Assembly (NCBI GenBank): GCA_010093685.1
Contig: MU006227.1
Span: 186,001 to 250,000 of the forward strand
DNA length: 64,000 bases
Source: Ophiobolus disseminans
Lineage: Eukaryota; Ascomycota; Dothideomycetes; Pleosporales; Phaeosphaeriaceae
Reading direction: 5' to 3'
The notes under the pieces were generated by a model. That model was not told the DNA's origin. It was given only the letters and a program-made list of their open reading frames with translations, and made no database searches. The position numbers and the translations under genes were made by a program. Shown piece after piece: positions 31,817 to 42,829 of the stretch. Every line of letters begins with the position of its first letter. Within the stretch, counting starts at the first letter, position 1.

Positions 31817-33068
31817 TTAGTACCTCCTTCGCTGGCTTCGGTCGTCGTAGCTGTCGCCTTCGTAGCCACGCTTCCGGGGGTTGTCGTCGCGGCCATACCC
31901 ACCTTCGCGGCCGCCATCGCGGGGTCGGTCTCTGCTTCCCAGGGGTTCGTTGTTTGCGCCGCTCGAGCCTCGGTCGTAGCCTCCACCGCCTCCTCCTCGC
32001 CTGTCATCCCCATAGCGACCTCCTCCTCCACCGCGATCGCCACGTTCACCTCCATAGCCGCCGCGTCCGCCACCAAATCCGCCCTCTCGTGGACCCCGGG
32101 GACCGGCGGGAGCGCCGTCGGGGGGCCCGTGGCCGTTGGGCTGATAGCCGATGCCACCTCGTCCACCACCAAAGCCTCCGCCTCGACCGCCGCCGAAGCC
32201 ACCGCCCCGACCACCAAAACTGCCTCGGTCTCCGCCGAAGCCACCACCACGGCCACCGCCACGTCCACCGAAGCCTCCCTGGAATCCACCGCCGCGACCT
32301 CCAAAGCCTCCTGGGCCAGCTGGTGCGCCGAAGCCTCCGGGACCGGGTGGACCGCGGGCAGCTGGGCCCTTGGTGTAGCCTCGTCCGCCCAGGCCACCAC
32401 CGAAGCGGCGCGGACGCCAGCCCGAGACGGTACGACCACGCTCTACATCGACAAGGACGCGTCGGTCCTTGATCTTGATGCCGTCGGTTTCCTTGTACGC
32501 GGCCTTCATGTCTTTCTCGCGCTCGTACACGATGAATGCGTAGCCGCGCTTTCGCTTCTTAGGCGGCGCGTCGGGCGGCGCAGTGATGTCTTCGACAATC
32601 CGGATGCGCTCGATGGGGCCGTAGCGGCCGAATTCGCGTTCGAGGTCGTCAGAGGTGATGCCGTAGGCCAGGCGGGAGACGAAGAGGGTTTTGAACGCGT
32701 CGCCCTGGACCTTGGGGTCGTCGCTGGGCTTGTCTGTGCGGTGTGAGTAGGTGATAGAGGGATGCATGTGAAGACATAGGTGAAGGCGTGCGGTGCGATG
32801 ACGTACACTGATGGATGCCCTCGGTCAGGAGCTTCTCCTGTTTCTCCTTCTTCTCGACCTTCTTGCGGTCGCGCTTCTGCAGCCAGCTATCCGTCGGCAC
32901 GTAGTTGTCCGTGTCCTTGTACTCGCGTAGCGCCTGCAGGTACTGGCCGATGCCCGAGATCTTGGGCGTGCAGCGCTTCTCCGGCGCGTGATCGGAAGGC
33001 TCGACCCAGCGCAGCGGCGGCCGCGGGGCGAAGAGGTTGAGGAGCATCGGGGGGAGTTTGTCCGTCAT
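31817..33068 (-). CDS. SNP1: U1 snRNP 70 kDa protein (Snp1)
   Basis: Two exons (33068-32807, 32733-31817) encode 392 residues; the intron is 73 bp. The start MTDKLPPMLLNLFAPRPPLRW is the U1-70K N-terminal segment that contacts U1C and the Sm ring. The splice gives LTEGIHQYKPSDDPKVQGDAF. The RRM follows with RNP2 (TLFVSRLAYG) and RNP1 (KRGYAFIVYE) and binds U1 stem-loop I. After GWRPRRFGGGLGGRGYTKGP, the remaining 190 residues are a Gly/Arg-rich, largely repetitive tail ending in RRRY. The protein defines 5' splice sites within the U1 snRNP. The glycine-rich tail makes the opposite strand open for 315 codons, which is a compositional artefact. Confidence 0.94.
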
Positions 33069-33299
33069 GTTGAGGGTGTGCTGGAATGCGCTCCAGCTCG
33101 CGATGTGATGCAGTTGGAATGGGACGTGGGAGGGAGCGACGATGAAGTGGAAGTTTGGGGGGTGAATGTCGAGGGAGCTGCGACCGCGCGTTAGCGGAAC
33201 CGAACCAGGCCACCGCTGGCACGTGACGCCAGAACGCCAAAGTTTGTACAAGTCGACGACGGCGATTGCAGCGTCACAGAGCCGCCATTGAATGCCAAC
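33069..33299. promoter_or_regulatory. Bidirectional promoter of SNP1 and the mL43 gene
   Basis: Only 231 bp separate the two divergent start codons, so a shared promoter is likely. No TATA box is evident. Confidence 0.6.
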
Positions 33300-33770
33300 A
33301 TGCCTCTGTCGGCTATCAAAACGATCGTCAAGTCTCAGGTGAGTCAAAATGATATCCCTTGTCCTCCTGTCGCAACGCATGCTCATACCGTATAGAATGG
33401 AGTCGGCGCCTTCATCCTGCCCTGCAAATCGCTGAGCTTCCACTACTGCAACTGGTGGGGCTCGTCTCGCGGAATGAATGCCTTCATAAAAGCATCGCTG
33501 CCCACCTTTGCCCGCAACAACCCACAGATCGAGTTCTCCGTCAGCCCGCGGCCACGGAAACACCCCGTCATCATCGCAGAATACATCAACGGCACGCAGC
33601 GCTCGATATGCGTCAAGAACCTGCAGAATGAGGGCGTGCGGGAGAAGGCGGAATTCTTGAGGAACCACAGTGGCGAGAAGGACCGGAAGATAGGCAATCC
33701 CGTCACCAGCGTCAACGAGAGTGTGAGGGGCATTTGGGATCCGTTCCACGGCGCGAAGGTGCAGCTATAG
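33300..33770 (+). CDS. MRPL51: Mitochondrial large-subunit ribosomal protein mL43 (MRPL51 type)
   Basis: Two exons (33300-33338, 33396-33770) encode 137 residues; the 57-bp intron follows the thirteenth codon. The spliced start is MPLSAIKTIVKSQNGVGAFI. It continues with FHYCNWWGSSRGMNAF, FARNNPQIEFSVSPRPRKHP and ICVKNLQNEGV, the thioredoxin-like L51/S25/CI-B8 fold. The C-terminal WDPFHG motif is typical of fungal members. It belongs to the mitochondrial large ribosomal subunit. Divergent from SNP1, with 231 bp between the start codons. Confidence 0.92.
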
Positions 33771-33932
33771 ACTTGTAATGTTGACAGCATTGGGACAGGC
33801 ATGGGCGGCGTCACGGAGTGCATATAGACAGCAATTGTACATAACTGTATCAAATATACAGTCTCGACCAACATCGAGACATGATGTCAGGACTGAATTC
33901 GACCTCTACAGCTTCGCCTCACTGCCCTGCAG

Positions 33933-34864
33933 TCACTCGTTCGCGTTAATGATGTCCACAAACGCCGGCTTCAGGCTGGCACCGCCAACCAAGAAGCCAT
34001 CAATATCAGCCTGCTTGGCCAGCTCCTTGCAGTTCTTCTCCGTCACGCTGCCGCCGTACAGGATGCGCGTCTTCTCCGCAGCCTCGTCGGACACCTCCTT
34101 CTTGAGCCACTCGCGGATCGCCTTGTGGACTTCCTGTGCTTGCTCCGTGGTTGCGACTTTGCCGGTGCCAATGGCCCTGAAATCATGTTAGTGGTTGATC
34201 TCACGCCTAGACAGTAAAGAACGCACCAGATCGGCTCATAAGCCACGACAACCTTGCTCCAATCCTTGACTTTATCTGCAACAGCTTTGAGCTGCCTCGT
34301 CACAACCTCAATCGTCTTGCCCGCCTCGCGCTGCTCCAGACTCTCGCCGCAGCACAGAATCACGCCGAGGCCGCTGTCCAGCGCCGCCTTGGTCTTGGAA
34401 GCAACGAACTGGTCGTCCTCCTGCAAGATGACGCGGCGCTCCGAGTGGCCCAAGATGGTCCACGTGATGCCGCTGTCCTTGAGCTGGTCGGCCGAGATCT
34501 CGCCCGTGAAGGCACCGCTCGGCTTGTCGAAAATGTTCTGTGCGGCGACTTCGAGGCCCTTGCGGAGGTGCTCGCGGGCGAGGAGGAGGTAGAGGGATGG
34601 CGGGGCGACGACGACCTCTGTGTAGTCGTAATGTCAGTGGATTGCTTTTGCGACTGGGGGTGAGCTGTAAGGTTTGGCGGGACTTACCAGTGTTGGAGTC
34701 CAGCTTCGCGTTGTTGAGGTTGTCCAAAATCTCCTTGATGGACTTGACAGTACCATTCCTTCAGACTCGTTAGTCTCGCCTTCCTGCACATACCGTACTC
34801 GCTGCTTGCACTGCATCGTGACGTACATTTTGAAGTTGCCTCCAACGAAGAATTGGCGACCCAT
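33933..34864 (-). CDS. TPI1: Triosephosphate isomerase
   Basis: Four exons (34864-34827, 34758-34688, 34617-34227, 34176-33933) encode 247 residues; introns are 68, 70 and 50 bp. The first splice rebuilds FFVGGNFKMNGTVKS with the substrate-binding Asn and Lys. LGHSERR carries the catalytic His and VAYEPIWAIGTGK the catalytic Glu; an intron splits the Trp codon of that motif. YGGSVTEKN and the phosphate-gripping DGFLVGGASL complete the active site. The enzyme interconverts dihydroxyacetone phosphate and glyceraldehyde 3-phosphate in glycolysis. Full length, with every key residue present. Confidence 0.96.
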
Positions 34865-35383
34865 CTTGGCGGTATTGTGAGTTGAATGTGGGAAGTGGTA
34901 AACAAAGGTCCTGATGGGTTGTAGAGGAAGATTGAGGTGTCGTGTTGGTGCAATGCGTTGTTGAGAAGAGCTCCAATGTTTGGCCCGTGAGAGCTCAGCG
35001 GGGGCGGGGCAAGTGACGGCTTCTCAGCTGAGGCTTTCGGCGAGCATCGGACCACTTGCTTCTGCCACACCCGTGGGTAGCGGGAAAAGAATGGGGAATC
35101 GGATACCGCATGAACCATCCACGGTGTCATGAAAACTCTTACCTACGCGGCTGAAAGCATTGCATGACTGGTACCTCCGTTCGCTGTCATATTGTACGAG
35201 GCGCCCACCCTACTTTCGCACCATCGCTGTGTTCAATTGCACTCGGGGGCATTATATCAACCCTTTCGGACATCCTTAATCAGGTAAGAGTGATCCCTGT
35301 GTTGACAGGGCCTCGATTTTAGTCGCGGATCCTCTTTGAACTAGTTCAGCCCTACAATCCTCCCACTCAACACACTCCAAAAC
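34865..35383. promoter_or_regulatory. Divergent upstream region of TPI1 and the CHY zinc-finger gene
   Basis: A 519-bp region between divergent starts, containing both promoters. The TPI1-proximal part is T/G-rich on the plus strand, that is C/A-rich in the sense of TPI1, as in leaders of strongly expressed genes. Confidence 0.5.
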
Positions 35384-35734
35384 ATGTCCACCCCAACCCC
35401 AACCATCCACGGCCTCTCCCTCACACCCCTTACCCAATGCGCCCACTGGCACTCGCCCCTCGATATCATCGCCATCAAGCACTTCTGCTGCAACAAGTTC
35501 TACGCATGCATCAGCTGCCACGATGCATGCGAAACTCATCCGTCCGGGGTGTGGCCGAGTGACCAAAGACGCGAGAGAGCTGTGGTGTGTGGGGCTTGTA
35601 GACATGTTTTGACAATCGATGAGTATTTGGCATGTGGGAGTAAGTGTACGGCGTGTGGAAGCGGCTTCAATCCTGGATGTAAAGGGCATTGGGGGCTGTA
35701 TTTTGAAATGGATGGGGAGGGAGTGAAAGGATAG
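35384..35734 (+). CDS. CHY-type zinc-finger protein (Hot13 family)
   Basis: Intronless, 116 residues. The CHY zinc-finger order is intact: TQCAHWHSPLDIIAIKHFCC, YACISCHDACETHP, VVCGACRHVLTIDEYL, then CTACGSGFNPGCKGHWGLYF. In yeast, Hot13 is an intermembrane-space protein that keeps Mia40 low in zinc and so aids disulfide relay for the small Tim proteins. The wider CHY family also has cytosolic members, so this role is inferred. Length is normal. Confidence 0.85.
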   Translation: MSTPTPTIHGLSLTPLTQCAHWHSPLDIIAIKHFCCNKFYACISCHDACETHPSGVWPSDQRRERAVVCGACRHVLTIDEYLACGSKCTACGSGFNPGCKGHWGLYFEMDGEGVKG

Positions 35735-36247
35735 TGTGCGGGGAAGGAAGAACGAATAAGATATATCATTATTGAAAAGTTTGTATGTGGGGTGAGCCGT
35801 TCTCGGGAATATCGGTCGCAATGCAATGTGAAGGCTCACTGCAGTGTTCCCAGTGGATCGCGTTTGCTTTTGTCAAAGCATCAGCGCCTTGAATTGACAT
35901 TGGTTCTCTCTCATACCTCATAACGGGAGGACACGATGCCAACGGAGTAGATACTAGGGAGGAAGTGGTTTTTCGGTCTCAAACTCCGCCGTTTCATGCA
36001 TTGGCCAACCTTGCTCCTAGTCTTGCACTGACCACCCGCTCCTCGCGGCTACTAAAGCTTCGGGATCGGGAGGGCTACCCGGACTAATATTACATCGAAT
36101 TGGCGAGCTAGCCTTGGATATACCTTCGATTGCTTTTGGTAGTTGTTCGTACATGTAACCTTTCCGCAGCCGGCGTTCGAGCCAAGAGGGTTTAGGTAAC
36201 AGCCTTCGTGAATAGCATGTGTCGAGAGCGGTCTGCGAGGCTGCGTC
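35735..36247. other. Intergenic region
   Basis: Convergent 3' flanks of the CHY gene and the interrupted F-box-like gene. No gene or repeat recognised. Confidence 0.5.
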
Positions 36248-37381
36248 TCACTGCAACACATTAAAGGGCGCTGTGGTTGCCTCTGGGATTGGGTTGCTAT
36301 CTAGCATGAGTGTAAATGAGCATTCGGGCATCCCGAGAGAAGATAAGAGGAGGCACTCTACAACCAACTCCCCGACGAATTTGGTGATAGCACGGGAAAA
36401 TAGCTTGTTGCTCTTCAAATAATCCGGGGCTGGGATATCCATGCTTTCAACGCTTCCGTAGTGGTACCCACGTTTTCGTCTGGCGGGAAAGGCGTTCTGC
36501 CAGAGACTGACTATGCGCTCGACGCGCAGTTTCGGGTTCTCCAAACAAAACGGGATGAAGCCCCGGCCATGGCAGGCTGGCTGTGCCGCAGACTCGTAGT
36601 CCTCCTTTAGGATAACGTGCCGAATCTGTCCACGTGTCTTACTGGGAACAGACTGGAGGAACGTCAACGCTGCAGAAACTGCAGAGTAAGAATACTTTAG
36701 ATGGTGGAAGTATAGTGAAGGACGAGAGTAGATTTCTGACCACGAATTTAACTGTTCGAGTTCGCTAGTTGTCGGGATGGTCCATGGTTCAAGTGACTCA
36801 TTACACAGCTCTACCGCTTTGCAACCGAGGACTGGACTCCAGAACCGAGGCACAGCTTTCGCTTCCTCGAGAAAGTCTTCATGTTTCGATAATAAACTCA
36901 GGGTGTATTGCACGAAATCGGTATATATCGATGGCGCCTCGCCACACATCTTGTGTTGGATTCGCTGTGCGTCATTGGTATTTTATCTCCAGTCATTGAG
37001 GAGTGGGGTGAACATTGGATATCTCTCCGAGGCCAGTTGTATCATGGAGATTGTGAGCAGTTTGAGTGCGAGGGCCTTGAGCAACAGATTTTGTCCTGTT
37101 CTTTTCCACGTATACCCAGAATGGTAGTGGCCGGCGTGCTTCCGTGTGGCGTCTAAGAAGAATGTCGAAAATGTAATCAAATTGGCGGCCAGGGCGAGCC
37201 CTCGCATCTCATCAGCTACCTGATGGCAGGTAAAGACCAGCGTCAGCTCAATTTTGTTCCCATCGGCCTGCACAAGCTGATTTGTTTCAAAATAGTAAGT
37301 GTAACCGCCGTTTGACCTCACGTAGAAATCGTAAATGGTGTCGCGAATTTCGCGCGGAAGCAGTAAGAATAGGGATGGCAT
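36248..37381 (-). pseudogene. F-box-like (LPREIRD) protein with an in-frame TAA
   Basis: The ATG at 37381 opens with MPSLFLLLPREIRDTIYDFY, the hallmark of the fungal F-box-like family found as many paralogues in Pezizomycotina. The frame stops at TAA 36985-36983 after 132 residues. The same frame then continues without another stop for 244 codons to 36248, with clearly coding-like sequence (WSEIYSRPSLYFHHLKYSY, FVGELVVECLLLSSL). No in-phase canonical intron removes the stop: the nearest GT-AG pair, 49 bp with a weak GTTCAC donor, would shift the frame. CAA to TAA is one C-to-T change in a CpA context. Recent inactivation or an allele-specific null is the simplest reading. Confidence 0.6.
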
Positions 37382-38588
37382 TGCGATCTTGAGTGTGTCC
37401 TTTGGGGCCGGGAAACTCGGAGTGTAAGTACGGAGAGTAAGTCTCTTAAGATTTGGATTAATAAAATAAAAACTGAGCACGGTGACTTTAATCTTCAATT
37501 TCTGATTGTAACAGTGTCCAATATTTGGCTTGTGGCCACGTAGGTAGACTTGCAGAAGGCAACAATGTTGCTCTAAAATTCGGAAGTTAGCGAAGTCGCT
37601 ATGACGAAAGGCGTACCGACAAAACTCAACCACGAGTTCGTGTGCAGAAAGGCTGTCGTTTGGCGCGGGAGCGACTTACCGGTAATTGCTATTTTGTTTG
37701 GGAGTTTCATTGATCAACACAAAAGATGGGTCCAGTCTGAGAAGGTTATGTTGATGCCCAGGAGCCGCTAAAGACTAGTCCTATTAGAACAAGGACCCTC
37801 TGGTAGTATGACTACCATGGTTAACCTAGTAGTGAGAGGGACAAGGTGGGGTGGCTGCAACGTATTGCATTAACTATTGTGTTTTCGTGCAGAAGAGTCC
37901 GCCGACTGCACGCTTTGACATTGCAGATAGCCGTGCCTGCCTCTCATGCAGTACGTGCCACGGCCATTCCTTCCATCAACCTGAACTGAACCCACATATT
38001 CTCAACAAGTCCTAAATAAGTTACAAAAACTGACTGGCGGGTTGAAACGCGTGATCTTAACCTTGGAACATGTTAATGGATGCGATATACCCTTAGAACA
38101 TTCGAACATACCTAAGTAGATTTGACAAGACCGCTGAACAAGGCTAACGTGACTTGAAGTCTAGGAAGATGTTTGCGAATGAGCTGATTCTCGCTTTCGA
38201 TATGTCGGAAGCTCACTCGCACATACTACCCAACCAGTTGTTCGCCTGTTAGCAAGTACACAATGCCAGCAGAGTAAATATCAGAAGGCAATTGTGGTAC
38301 TGCCTTAAAGTGCCTGGGTTCGTGGCGAACGCAAGCTTCAAAGTCTCACGGCTGCTGACCTCGCTAACCACCCCCCATCTGTCGATATTCGAAGCCATGT
38401 TTTGTGGAGTGGAGCTGCGAAGATTAAGCGTCGTATTAATACTGCTGTCTTACTAGTACTATGGCGTTACGTGAATTCTATTCTAATCTGAACAATCTTG
38501 TGACCAACCTTCATCTTCGTTCGCATCTATCGCGCTCTGCATACCAATGCCAGCATGTGAGCGCATCCCTCCGGCCTCTGTGCTGATG
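37382..38588. other. Gene-free stretch
   Basis: No supported gene. AT-richer than the flanks, with only short frames. It contains the upstream region of the interrupted F-box-like gene. A degenerated repeat cannot be excluded by eye. Confidence 0.5.
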
Positions 38589-39147
38589 CTACCAAGGGAG
38601 TGCACGACGCCAGCGAAAGAGATGCCAGGGAGGTAACGGCGGGGCGGTCTGAAACTTGCTAGGCTCGTGGCGGGCCCATGCCTTTTCCCATGCTTGTAGA
38701 CTCTGTCCTTTCTGTTTTTCAAGCACCTCTTCGGGTGTTGGGGATGTGTGCAAGTCAAAGTTGCACTGAATCGCAGAAGTTCTGTCAAAAATGTCTTGGA
38801 CCGCTTGTGGGAAACCCTCATAGATATATCCTTTGCAAAATCGCCGATCGAAGCAGGACGGGCTTGGTACGCCAAGTCCATAACTACGATCCAAAGCGGA
38901 TTGCAATGCTGCAACTCGTTGGACTATAACAAACACCTCCGCGGTCCTGGCTGGAATAGGGTTGCCATCAAAGACAAGGGTGTACGCGGAGGGTGTTTGG
39001 AGGGAGTCGATAGAGACGGGAGATGATACGGACTTGGTGAGGAAGTGTGTGGTGGCGGTTGAGAGGGCGAGGAAGGGTGTGGTTATGGATGGGAAGTGTT
39101 TTGAGGTTGTGAGACGGGTGTGGGATGGTATGGAGGGCAGACGCTAA
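38589..39147 (-). CDS. Coding fragment, function unknown
   Basis: An open, coding-like frame of about 186 codons without its own start. It opens just after a TTTAG at 39148-39152 that could be a 3' splice site. The sequence includes AYTLVFDGNPIPARTAEVFV, CFDRRFCKGYIYEGFPQAV and SPTPEEVLEKQKGQSLQAWE, with the balanced composition of a real protein. A start exon further upstream, perhaps near 39280, could not be fixed. The end is also unsure, because an alternative frame continues to 38483 with an acidic tail. No family is recognised. It may be a partial or decayed gene. Confidence 0.35.
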
Positions 39148-39316
39148 ATTGGATTATTTGAACCGACGATTCGCGATCGCGGTGCGCCTTTCTTTCTGTA
39201 ATACTGCGAGGTAAATTTTTCACACTCCAGTTACGTGTAGATGCTTCATTTCGCTCCTCTTCGCTTACAGACCTGTTCATTCTCAACATTCATAGTATCT
39301 CAGCAGAGAATATGAG

Positions 39317-41220
39317 CTAAATCCGTGCGCTGTTTAAAACCTTCCCTGCATCATGGACTGCCTTCGAGCTTTGAGGCAAGGCCTGAAGTACCTCCGCCAG
39401 TGTTGCCAACAGACAAGAGTGAGTCTCTTGCGTAATGCTTCCGTTTCCTAATCTCCAATCCAACCGCTTGTACATCAACAACACAAGATCCAAGACGTGC
39501 TGCGGGTACGGGTCGATCGCGACGAGCGGTGCACTGATGAGAAGTTGCGGTTCTCCATCATCAAACCTAGGTCCATGTACCGTGTACTTATTTCCCAGCC
39601 CAAACTTAAGCACAATGAACGACTCATGTTCTGCCTCTTGTACCGCATTCTCGATTGTCGGTAGTAAATCCGTGCGTTGCGCCGCTTCAAGTACATCGGC
39701 AAGAAGCAAGACGCCAAGGTAGTACTGCAACTGCAAGCTATACCAACTCAGTCTTACGCGCTGATCCAGAAACAAAAGTCTCTTTTCGCAACTATTCAGC
39801 AACGGGCGAACTGTAGTGTTGAATATCTCAATTGTATCGATGAGCGACGTCCAGGCGAACGTTACACCATCGTCGTGCACGCCTTCCCTCAGCGCCTCTT
39901 TCAAAGACGTGATGATCTTCCAGATGTATGTCTTGCAGATTGAAGCTGCGGAGATGATCTCATATGCGATGTCGTCGGTTACTTGAAAGCCTTCGTCGTG
40001 CCAGTGTTGCGTCCGGGATTTGAAGGAGCCAACGAGGAAGGCTCTGACTAGGCGCCATGTGGGCTCCGCGCATGCACCCTTGAGGCCGGACGTCAGAGAT
40101 GTTCGAGTCCCGGATGCTAGGGAGCTCGAAGTGTCCCACATCATGGCTGCCCAGTACACTCTGCTTTCAAGATCGACGAACTGTGACGTGACAGCGGCAC
40201 TGCCGTTCGAAATTGCCGATGGAAAAGGTTCACCGGAGTAGGCAGAACGTCGCTCGCGAAGTCTTTGCAGCTGGTACAAAGCAGTTTGCATACACACTTG
40301 CCCGTTCATCCCGTCGAGCTCTTCGTCCTCGGAGATGCCGACGGGAATGGGCGTTTGCGCAAATATGTATAGCGCTAGCATAGATTGGTATGATATGCGG
40401 TTGATAAGTTTGAGCATGTCTCTTCGGGCAGCGCGCCACCTGTCTCGGCTTATGGTTTGCACTTGGTTAATAGAAAGATGTCGGTACTGCCATAGCAGTG
40501 GGAGCCAGTGAGCTGCAAATGCATGAATCGCACTTTCCAGATGTTGATCGAGTTGCCTTTCTGGGTATTCCGCGGTGCCGGTCGATCTCTCATCTATACC
40601 ACCGTCTAGTTGGCTGAAGAGCTGCGATGCTGGAATTCTCGCGTCTATCGTCGCATCAATTCTCCTGTCGCAAGATTAACTTTCCTGAATTAGAGTAGTG
40701 AATTAACGTACACAAAAGGACAACCGTATCTACCGAGAAGCAGCCCCAAGACAGTCTCGAAGCCGTGGTGAAAGATGTCATGAGAAGTTCGTGTTAGTAA
40801 GTCGTTGCTTGGAGAGACTAACATGCTCAATTGTGTGCCTGTATGTGCTTCCAAGTCGAGTGACTCGGTCTGATCAAAACTGACCTTTTTCTCAGAGGGC
40901 TTATAGGTGATAAAGCGACGCTCGGTATCCTGAGGAGCGTCCAACAACATTTTTGCATTTTCGACCCACTGCTTTTAGTGAGCGCCAAACAATCGCGCTG
41001 CGCAGTTTCCAACAACCGCGCCTTGCATCATCTTGATAGAGCCAGCCAAGACACATACCTCGAATGTACATGTGCGACTCTTTCTTGAGCACCTTGAGCA
41101 AGAACCAGCACGTCCAAGGGGTTGGTGGTTTCGTTTTGAAGCATCACATGCAACACGCGATCGACGGCACGCATCACAGCTCGAGAATTGTAATCTCTTT
41201 TGCTTTGGTTGGAGTGGCAT
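39317..41220 (-). CDS. Zn(II)2Cys6 transcription factor
   Basis: Three exons (41220-41059, 40968-40712, 40664-39317) encode 588 residues; introns are 90 and 47 bp. The N-terminus MPLQPKQKRLQF leads into the binuclear zinc cluster CDACRRSRVAC, then CSRCSRKSRTC. The loop between the halves is about 15 residues, longer than usual. The first splice yields TCTFEWVENAKMLLD. The C-terminal 450 residues are helical and lack a clear Fungal_trans motif, as in many lineage-specific regulators. Fungal zinc-cluster proteins bind CGG-type sites and control carbon, nitrogen or secondary-metabolite genes; the targets here are unknown. The neighbouring NmrA-like oxidoreductase may be regulated together with it, but this is speculative. 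Confidence 0.85.
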
Positions 41221-41517
41221 CTTCGCAAATCCGCCGAATGTTGATGGTTTGAGGAAGAAGGAGATGACTTGGTGGCTGCTATCGACTGCGAGTGTACCGG
41301 TATTGGTAAGCTAAAAGTGGGGCCCGGTTCAAAGATGCAGGTGCGGAACTGACGCTACACCAGACTTACCTGTGTCAAATTGCATCATTCCACGCATTAG
41401 ATTCCATGTTGACATTCAATTGTTATGCATCGTCTTCACAACGAAGCGAGATGACGATTTGGATGCCGACAAACACGCTATTTCATTTTCTAGCAGCCTT
41501 CCCATCACTCAATACAT
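41221..41517. other. Intergenic region
   Basis: Holds the promoter of the zinc-cluster gene and the 3' flank of the NmrA-like gene. No further signals. Confidence 0.45.
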
Positions 41518-42426
41518 TCACAGCAACCTTTCCACCACCTCCCTAACTCCCTGCTCAGTCATCTCCTTTACACAGACAACATCATTCGCCAGTCTTTCAG
41601 AGAAGTCACATCCATACTCCTTGTCGAACAGGGCAACAATACAAAACCCCAGTGTCGCAGCTTCCACATCAGCCCCATCACCTTTCTCCAGCTCGTCGTA
41701 ACTCTCCTTTCTCACAGCTTCTGTGCTCTTCTCAACAGTCTTCCACTCCTTCCCATCCTTGTCCTTGGCATACTGGATAAGTTGATTTTGCGTTACGGTG
41801 GCGGAGTGCACATAGATGACGCGATTTGCTATTTCTCCCTGGTTCTCAATGACACCAATCACAGCTTTCGCAATGTCAGCCAGAGTTGTCGCACTAAACA
41901 CCACGTCGCCGCCATTGTAGAGCGTCGCGGTATGCTTGGTTAGATCGACGATGAGACCCATCTCGAGGACCCAATCAAGAAACCAACCGTTCGCAATTGC
42001 CGTCCAACTGAAGCCTGGATGTGCTTTAGTTTGCTCACGAAGATACTCGTGGTTTTCGGCTTTGATTTTGCCGATTGGGAGCTGCACGGCCAGCGGGTTC
42101 TGCGTGTCCATGCCGAAATCGGCAGGAATGAAGTGCGTCACGCCTGCTGCGACGGCGGCGTCGATGAGAGGGTTTTGGCTGTCGAGTGCGGAGGTCGCGA
42201 AGCAGCAGACGACGACTTGGATACCGCGGAGCGCAGGGGTGAGGGACGCTACGGAGGTGAAGTCAACGGACTCGATGGTGAGGTTTGCGTGAGACGTGGG
42301 CTTGGAGGAGGTGCTGCCGGTGCGGGTCAGGACTGTAACGGGGTATCCGGCGGAGAGTAGGGCAGAGAGAATGGGTCGGCCTAAGTTGCCCGTTGCGCCA
42401 GCGAGGGCGACGCGTGGGGCAGACAT
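41518..42426 (-). CDS. NmrA-like / isoflavone-reductase-like NAD(P)-binding protein
   Basis: Intronless, 302 residues. The Rossmann signature ALAGATGNLGRPI sits at residues 7-19, followed by VTVLTRTGS. Further on come VVVCCFATSALDSQNPLIDAAVAAG and THFIPADFGMD, then KIKAENHEYL and FSWTAIANGWFLDW, typical of atypical short-chain dehydrogenases of the NmrA/isoflavone reductase group. In fungi this group includes redox-sensing regulators and secondary-metabolism reductases. The conserved Lys of the active reductases aligns with GKIKAENHEYL, so catalysis is possible; the substrate is unknown. Confidence 0.85.
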   Translation of the reverse strand: MSAPRVALAGATGNLGRPILSALLSAGYPVTVLTRTGSTSSKPTSHANLTIESVDFTSVASLTPALRGIQVVVCCFATSALDSQNPLIDAAVAAGVTHFIPADFGMDTQNPLAVQLPIGKIKAENHEYLREQTKAHPGFSWTAIANGWFLDWVLEMGLIVDLTKHTATLYNGGDVVFSATTLADIAKAVIGVIENQGEIANRVIYVHSATVTQNQLIQYAKDKDGKEWKTVEKSTEAVRKESYDELEKGDGADVEAATLGFCIVALFDKEYGCDFSERLANDVVCVKEMTEQGVREVVERLL

Positions 42427-42829
42427 GGTCTTGATGGGGAAGTTTTGAGATGCTGGAGTGATGAACGGGATGAAGTATGAAAAGCTCTTTTACAGCAGCA
42501 TTCCTGATGCTTTATATCACTATCTGCACCGGTACCTCACTGCGTACGAAAACAGTTTAGTTTACAGCAAGAAACACAAGATGTCATGCTTCGTGTTATT
42601 GAGAATCACGGAGCCGAAACTCGCTTCCGCATTGGGAAGTGTCGGTTCCGATACTCCACGTCGGGTAAGATGGCCAAGTACACAAACTCCACCATTACCA
42701 ACCGCATCAGACAGTCTCAGGTATGACAGACAGGGGTTGCAGTCTTTATTATTGATGATTTGCCAGCGCGTATGCTGACGTAGGATGCGCACTATCAAGG
42801 ATTCGAGTGACCTGACCATGTCCACTCTA
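42427..42829. other. Intergenic region
   Basis: No gene supported. A short plus-strand frame, MAKYTNSTITN at about 42670, has a GTATGA after it but no continuing exon. Probably 3' flank of the DUF1308 gene and promoter of the NmrA-like gene. Confidence 0.45.

Noticed and set aside
31690..32472. Plus-strand open frames of 260 and 315 codons opposite U1-70K
   Set aside because: They mirror the Gly/Arg-rich repeats of SNP1. Their proteins are low-complexity Ser/Thr/Ala or Arg/His stretches without domains.
36140..36200. GCGTTCGAGCC near 36170 as a possible tRNA
   Set aside because: No matching acceptor or anticodon arms were found around it.
40095..40115. tRNA B-box-like GTTCGAGTCC
   Set aside because: Lies inside an exon of the zinc-cluster gene. 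No A-box at the right distance and no cloverleaf could be drawn.
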